The position numbers and the translations under genes are program-made. A stretch of 64,000 nt of DNA, taken from assembly GCF_000004195.4 (NCBI RefSeq), contig NC_030677.2, positions 175,944,019 to 176,008,018 of the forward strand. The letters are read 5' to 3'. This stretch comes from Xenopus tropicalis. Its lineage: Eukaryota; Chordata; Amphibia; Anura; Pipidae. Shown here one piece after another: positions 58,345 to 64,000 of the stretch; positions within the stretch are counted from its first letter, which is position 1; each line of letters starts with the position of its first letter. Under the pieces are notes generated by a model that did not search any database, was not told the origin of the DNA, and saw only the letters and a program-made list of their open reading frames with translations.

Positions 58345-58770
58345 TTAAAGTAACAGTAATACCAAAAAATGAAAGTGTATAAAAGTAACTAAAATATAAT
58401 GTGCTGCTGCCCTGCACTGGTAAAAGTTGTGTGTTTACTTCAGAAAGTCTACTATAATTATATATAAATAAGCTGCTATGTAGCCATGGAGGCAGCCATT
58501 CAAAGGAGAAAAGGCACAGGCACATAGCAGATAACAGATAAAACACTATTGTATTCTACAGAACTTATCTGTTATCTGCTATGTAACCTGTGCCTTTTCT
58601 CCTTTTTACCAGCTTGAATGGCTGCCCCCGTGGCTACACAGCAGCTTATTATATAAATTATAGTAGTGTTACTGTAGCAAAATCACCAGTTTTACCAGTG
58701 CAGGGCAACAGTGCATTATATTTTTATTACTTTAAAGCTCTTTCATTTTTTGGTGTTACTGTTCCTTTAA
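58345..58770. mobile_element. T2-like foldback MITE, AAAGTAACAGTAATACC type
   Basis: TTAAAGTAACAGTAATACCA at the left and GGTGTTACTGTTCCTTTAA at the right are inverted and TTAA-flanked. The two halves are mirror images: CCCTGCACTGGTAAAAGTTG and CATGGAGGCAGCCATTCAAA on the left, with their inverses on the right, meeting near 58555 (CAGATAACAGATAAAAC and GTTATCTGCTATGTAAC). A fragment of one arm lies at 39151. Confidence 0.8.
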
Positions 58771-58977
58771 AAACAGTCCTAGAACAGATAAATTTAGGAA
58801 AGGAAAACAGGCAGGCAAGGGCCACACATAAATAATTAAGTAAGGGAGAATGAGTTACAAGTACCATTAAAAATTAAAAAAAAATAGAGAGGAGAGAAGT
58901 TTTTTATTGATATTGTATAGTCACATACAGTACTTGAACATGAAAGGAAGAGCCAGCACTGTGTGTGTGGTTACATA

Positions 58978-61882
58978 GGGGCCTATTCATAAAAGCACAC
59001 ATTTTTGGTTGTTAAAAGGAAAAAATTTGGAGTAACCACGATAATTTCTGATGTATGAAAATGTCACAAAAATTATTTTCTTGGTTGTACGAAAATATTG
59101 TGGTTGCGATCCTAAAGTCACGAAACTTTCAGATCCAAACGATCGTAAACCTTTCTGGCTTTGAAACTTCAGTGCATGATTTTGGAAGCCTTCCATAGGA
59201 CTCAATGGCACTCTGCAGCTCCAACCTGGCCCAAGGAAAGTCTCCCATAGGGCTCAATGGCACTCTGCAGCTCCAACCTGGCCCAAGGAAAGTCTCCCAT
59301 AGGGCTCAATGGCACTCTGCAGCTCCAACCCGGCCCAAGGAAAGTCTCCCATAGGGCTCAATGGCACTCTGCAGCTCCAACCCGGCCCAAGGAAGTCTCC
59401 CATAGGGCTCAATGGCACTCTGCAGCTCCAACCCGGCCCAAGGAAAGTCTCCCATAGGGCTCAATGGCACTCTGCAGCTCCAACCTGGCCCAAGGAAAGT
59501 CTCCCATAGGGCTCAATGGCACTCTGCAGCTCCAACCTGGCCCAAGGAAAGTCTCCCATAGGGCTCAATGGCACTCTGCAGCTCCAACCTGGCCAAGGAA
59601 AGTCTCCCATAGGGCTCAATGGCACTCTGCAGCTCCAACCTGGCCCAAGGAAAGTCTCCCATAGGGCTCAATGGCACTCTGCAGCTCCAACCTGGCCCAA
59701 GGAAAGTCTCCCATAGGGCTCAATGGCACTCTGCAGCTCCAACCTGGCCCAAGGAAAGTCTCCCATAGGGCTCAATGGCACTCTGCAGCTCCAACCTGGC
59801 CCAAGGAAAGTCTCCCATAGGACTCAATGGCACTCTGCAGCTCCAACCCGGCCCAAGGAAAGTCTCCCATAGGGCTCAATGGCACTCTGCAGCTCCAACC
59901 CTGGCCCAAGGAAAGTCTCCCATAGGGCTCAATGGCACTCTGCAGCTCCAACCTGGCCCAAGGAAAGTCTCCCATAGGGCTCAATGGCACTCTGCAGCTC
60001 CAACCCGGCCCAAGGAAAGTCTCCCATAGGGCTCAATGGCACTCTGCAGCTCCAACCCGGCCCAAGGAAAGTCTCCCATAGGACTCAATGGCACTCTGCA
60101 GCTCCAACCTGGCCCAAGGAAAGTCTCCCATAGGGCTCAATGGCACTCTGCAGCTCCAACCCGGCCCAAGGAAAGTCTCCCATAGGGCTCAATGGCACTC
60201 TGCAGCTCCAACCCGGCCCAAGGAAAGTCTCCCATAGGCTCAATGGCACTCTGCAGCTCCAACCTGGCCCAAGGAAAGTCTCCCATAGGACTCAATGGCA
60301 CTCTGCAGCTCCAACCTGGCCCAAGGAAAGTCTCCCATAGGGCTCAATGGCACTCTGCAGCTCCAACCTGGCCCAAGGAAAGTCTCCCATAGGGCTCAAT
60401 GGCACTCTGCAGCTCCAACCTGGCCCAAGGAAAGTCTCCCATAGGGCTCAATGGCACTCTGCAGCTCCAACCTGGCCCAAGGAAAGTCTCCCATAGGGCT
60501 CAATGGCACTCTGCAGCTCCAACCTGGCCCAAGGAAAGTCTCCCATAGGGCTCAATGGCACTCTGCAGCTCCAACCCGGCCCAAGGAAAGTCTCCCATAG
60601 GGCTCAATGGCACTCTGCAGCTCCAACCTGGCCCAAGGAAAGTCTCCCATAGGGCTCAATGGCACTCTGCAGCTCCAACCTGGCCCAAGGAAAGTCTCCC
60701 ATAGGGCTCAATGGCACTCTGCAGCTCCAACCTGGCCCAAGGAAAGTCTCCCATAGGACTCAATGGCACTCTGCAGCTCCAACCTGGCCCAAGGAAAGTC
60801 TCCCATAGGCTCAATGGCACTCTGCAGCTCCAACCCGGCCCAAGGAAAGTCTCCCATAGGGCTCAATGGCACTCTGCAGCTCCAACCTGGCCCAAGGAAA
60901 GTCTCCCATAGGGCTCAATGGCACTCTGCAGCTCCAACCCGGCCCAAGGAAAGTCTCCCATAGGGCTCAATGGCACTCTGCAGCTCCAACCCGGCCCAAG
61001 GAAAGTCTCCCATAGGGCTCAATGGCACTCTGCAGCTCCAACCCGGCCCAAGGAAAGTCTCCCATAGGACTCAATGGCACTCTGCAGCTCCAACCTGGCC
61101 CAAGGAAAGTCTCCCATAGGGCTCAATGGCACTCTGCAGCTCCAACCCGGCCCAAGGAAAGTCTCCCATAGGGCTCAATGGCACTCTGCAGCTCCAACCT
61201 GGCCCAAGGAAAGTCTCCCATAGGACTCAATGGCACTCTGCAGCTCCAACCTGGCCCAAGGAAAGTCTCCCATAGGGCTCAATGGCACTCTGCAGCTCCA
61301 ACCCGGCCCAAGGAAAGTCTCCCATAGGGCTCAATGGCACTCTGCAGCTCCAACCTGGCCCAAGGAAAGTCTCCCATAGGACTCAATGGCACTCTGCAGC
61401 TCCAACCTGGCCCAAGGAAAGTCTCCCATAGGGCTCAATGGCACTCTGCAGCTCCAACCCGGCCCAAGGAAAGTCTCCCATAGGGCTCAATGGCACTCTG
61501 CAGCTCCAACCTGGCCCAAGGAAAGTCTCCCATAGGACTCAATGGCACCCTGCAGCTCCAACCTGGCCCAAGGAAAGTCTCCCATAGGGCTCAATGGCAC
61601 CCTGCAGCTCCAACCTGGCCCAAGGAAAGTCTCCCATAGGGCTCAATGGCAGTCTGCAGCTCCAACCTGGCCAAAAGATAGTTATAATACCAAAGCTTGA
61701 ATGAATTCTGAAATGGTCGTAGTCTTTGTAAAAAATACAACTTTTTCGTGGAAGTTAACGAAAACCACGGGGAAGTTGTGCAATTTTAACGATTTTATCG
61801 TGGTCATTACGAAAAGTTCTATAAATTAGAAAAAATATGATTTTTTCCGGAAAAAAAAATTATGATTTCATGAATGGGCCCC
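58978..61882 (+). mobile_element. Hairpin MITE expanded by a 52-bp tandem array
   Basis: The left end GGGGCCTATTCATAAAAG and right end TTTCATGAATGGGCCCC are inverted termini. About 0.2 kb at each side are inverse-related arms rich in ACCACGATAA, CGAAAA and TCGTGG motifs, with the array between them. A copy without expansion lies at 1494-1901. No coding capacity. Confidence 0.8.
59190..61677 (+). repeat. Tandem array of a 52-bp unit, about 48 copies
   Basis: The unit contains CAATGGCACTCTGCAGCTCC, AACCYGGCCCAAGGAAAGTC and TCCCATAGGRCT. CAATGGCA recurs every 52 bp from 59203 to 61644, with a few 51- or 53-bp units (loss of A near 59391, of C near 59595, of G near 60237 and 60809; one gain near 59901). 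Variants GGCT/GACT and CCTGG/CCCGG recur in patterns: a three-unit period of GACT, GGCT, GGCT is visible from about 61060 to 61540. Confidence 0.95.
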
Positions 61883-62900
61883 ATAGTGTAAGCCAACAAC
61901 ACCATTTAACTATGCTGCCAGAGTCTTCTTATCAGGCAAGCATTTAAGTTCTGCTTTTAATGAAAAATACAATTTTGGTAAGACCTGAAAAGTGTCACTA
62001 TACCTTTAAATACAGTATATTGATGTACAGCAACTAAGGATTGCAGCCTTTTTATTTCTAAGAGTGATATTAACTGGTCAGGCACTTCTTTGACAATGAA
62101 ATAATTGTAATTATTTTTGAAAATGAATACAAAGTATATTGTGCAATAATGATAATCATAGACAAATGATACACATGAGAAGATTGTGGCAGTCAAATGT
62201 GCAGTAAGCCATACATTTTAAAGCCCTGTTTTTATTTAAAAGTAATAGTTGAAGGGAATATTTCATTTGAATAAAGATGGGAAGAATGGCATTTAATTAA
62301 GACTATGACAGAACTGTCAAATTATCCTGTAACTACTGCAATATTATCAACTTATTTTTCAGATTTAATGATGACTGCTACTTTAAGACACTTTTGCAGT
62401 GTGATGGATTTGCACTGTATGAAGCTAACTAGATCACATAAAATACAACTTACAAATTCTAAATGGAATGTGTCCAAATAATTTGACTTTGTTGGGATGC
62501 TACCATTTACTCTATTTGAATTTGAATCATTTGACATTCTACTTGTTACTATATCTTACTTGCCTTAACCAATGATGTATGTATTCTAAAATGCTGAAAT
62601 GAAAAAAAAATCTAAACTTATATTTTAAAAATAGGATGAACATGGTAAATCTGAATCAAATGAGCAGTCCTCTTTCAGCTTAATGAAGTACTATGTTGAT
62701 AAAGCAAATGACAAAAAGTTCTTATAGAAATAAGGCTTAAAATGAAAAACCCACACGCATCAGATAAAAGGACAGAAACTCATTCAAACTGAACTCCTAG
62801 TCTCTTTGACTTTGGTTTCTACACTAATATCACATAATATTATCTCCTCTCCTGTGACAGAAGTTTTCTTGTATAAATATGCAAGTGATTTAGAGACTGG
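61883..62900. other. No gene recognised
   Basis: AT-rich DNA lacking repeat termini or coding-like frames that I can support. Confidence 0.45.
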
Positions 62901-63885
62901 AATTGTAAAAAGTGATGTGTTGGAATGCCTGCAAACAGTAAGTTACAGTAGTCAAGACAGGAAATGATATGAGACTGGATGAGCATTTTCGTTGTGTCTA
63001 AACTGAGGAAAGGGCATATTCAGGCAATGTTGCACAGGTGAATATGACATGTCTATTACTTGGGAAAGTGCTTAGGATAACCAAACCTGCGCCAAAGTGT
63101 ATGTGTCCCTCCAATTCTATAATAATAACAAAATAACAAGTGAGAAAAAAAAGTATGAATAAGGTGAATAATTATTAGTTTAATCCCAATTCATAAACGC
63201 TAGTATAAATCTCCAAAGAGTTGGTGCAAGACAGAGCCTTGAGGAACTCCAAGAAAGAGGGAGTGAGGTGGTGGTTGAGTTGGAGAAGGCAAGCAATGTC
63301 AAGAACACCAATTACAGAATGTCTAGGAAGATTGGGTGGTCAAACATGTCAAAGGCTGCAGAGAGGTCTAGAAGGATTAGTATGAAATAATGACCTTCAC
63401 ACTTCCAGGAGAAGATCATTGGTTACTTTGGTGAGAGCAGTTTCTGTTGAGGGTGTTGGGCGGAAGAATGCAGGGGGTCGAGAATGAAGTTGCGAGTGAG
63501 ATGTTGGATCAGATGGTTGTAAACAAGCCTTTCCAACAATTTAGATGCAAACAGAAGGGAAACTGGAAGATAGTTGGCAGGGAAGCTGGTTTTTAAAGGA
63601 TGGAAATGATTAGTGCTTGTTTTTATGATGAAGGAAAATTACCAGTAGAAACTGAGAGGTTAAATAGGTCGGTAAGCGCAGGGCTGAGTGTATCAGAAAT
63701 CACGTGTAAATGGCAAGAAGGTATGGGGTCAAGGGAGCAGATTGTGGGGTTTGAGCAGGCTGGGAGCTTGCTAACTTCATCTAATGTTGCAGAAGTGAAA
63801 GAGTGTAAAGTGGATGTGAGTGAGCTGTGAAGGAAAGGGATTAAAAATACCAGTGTAGGGTCAGATTTCCACTTAAAATCCACTT
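62900..63885 (-). pseudogene. L2-clade LINE ORF2 fragment
   Basis: The minus strand encodes, with frame breaks, blocks of an L2-type reverse transcriptase in order: TICSLDPIPSCHLHVISDTL (about 63740-63685), LSPALTDLFNLSVSTGNFPS, a PVSLL..SKLLERLVYNHLI block (about 63550-63500), and LLDLSAAFDMFDH (about 63335-63375), which is RT motif A with its catalytic aspartate. Near 63030-62910 the end block CPFLSLDTTKMLIQSHIIS..DYCNLLFAGIP is recognisable. The region between 63240 and 63040 does not show the expected YADD motif, so it has an internal deletion. The copy is dead. Confidence 0.75.
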
Positions 63886-64000
63886 AAGTCACGTATCTGT
63901 CTTGATTAAGTTAAGGATTGGAAACATTTCTTGAATCACATTGTGACACTTTAAATTCAGTCCTCACTCACTGCTGTTCAGCATTCTAATTACACAGTGT

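Noticed and set aside
59190..61677. CRISPR-like appearance of regular repeats
   Set aside because: The units are directly tandem with no unique spacers, in a vertebrate genome.

Overview
This is vertebrate nuclear DNA, almost certainly from a clawed frog (Xenopus). The case rests on the repeats. TTAA-flanked elements starting TTAAAGGAGAAGG or TTAAAGGAACAGT match the T2/Kolobok-type families of Xenopus. There are many hairpin MITEs that start GGGGCACATTTACTAA or GGGGCTGATTTACTAA, the abundant ACAGGTATGGGAYCC family, frog-type SINE tails, and CR1/L2-like LINE 3' ends. I cannot tell the species from this window. I found no host protein-coding exon, tRNA or snRNA that I can support; the window reads as intergenic or deep intronic DNA built from layers of transposable elements.

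Layout. 1-4.8 kb: MITEs, a decayed piggyBac-like non-autonomous element, and the 3' half of a dead piggyBac-like transposase on the minus strand. 4.8-9.2 kb: a 4.46-kb T2/Kolobok-like element with TTAA ends, filled by about 58 copies of a 62/63-bp tandem repeat and inserted into that transposase, whose 5' half resumes at 9.24-9.66 kb. 10-22.7 kb: three 0.5-kb hairpin MITEs, T2 MITEs, a hAT MITE with a perfect 8-bp target duplication, and a minus-strand LINE 3' end (with its own 34-bp repeat array) joined to a 5S rRNA pseudogene. 23.3-24.9 kb: a complete Tc1/mariner transposon with an unbroken 340-residue DD34E transposase and nearly identical 0.21-kb terminal inverted repeats, lying in a SINE tail. 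25.5-26.5 kb: a solo LTR with a 5-bp target duplication inside a MITE. 28.5-29.5 kb: another LINE 3' end. 30.2-39.0 kb: an 8.8-kb non-autonomous piggyBac-like element with TTAA ends, holding 17-18 tandem units of about 384 bp and a nested hairpin MITE. 39-58 kb: more hAT and T2-like MITEs, SINEs, a snap-back inverted repeat, a decayed DIRS-like tyrosine-recombinase retroelement, and stretches with nothing recognisable. 59.0-61.9 kb: a hairpin MITE expanded by about 48 copies of a 52-bp repeat; a copy with a single unit lies at 1.5-1.9 kb. 62.9-63.9 kb: a decayed L2-clade LINE on the minus strand.

The strongest theme is that the four sizeable tandem arrays (62/63, 34, about 384 and 52 bp) each lie inside a different mobile element. 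For the 52-bp array the unexpanded form can be compared within the same window. The only apparently intact gene is the Tc1 transposase. All assignments come from reading the sequence by eye; no database search or alignment program was run.
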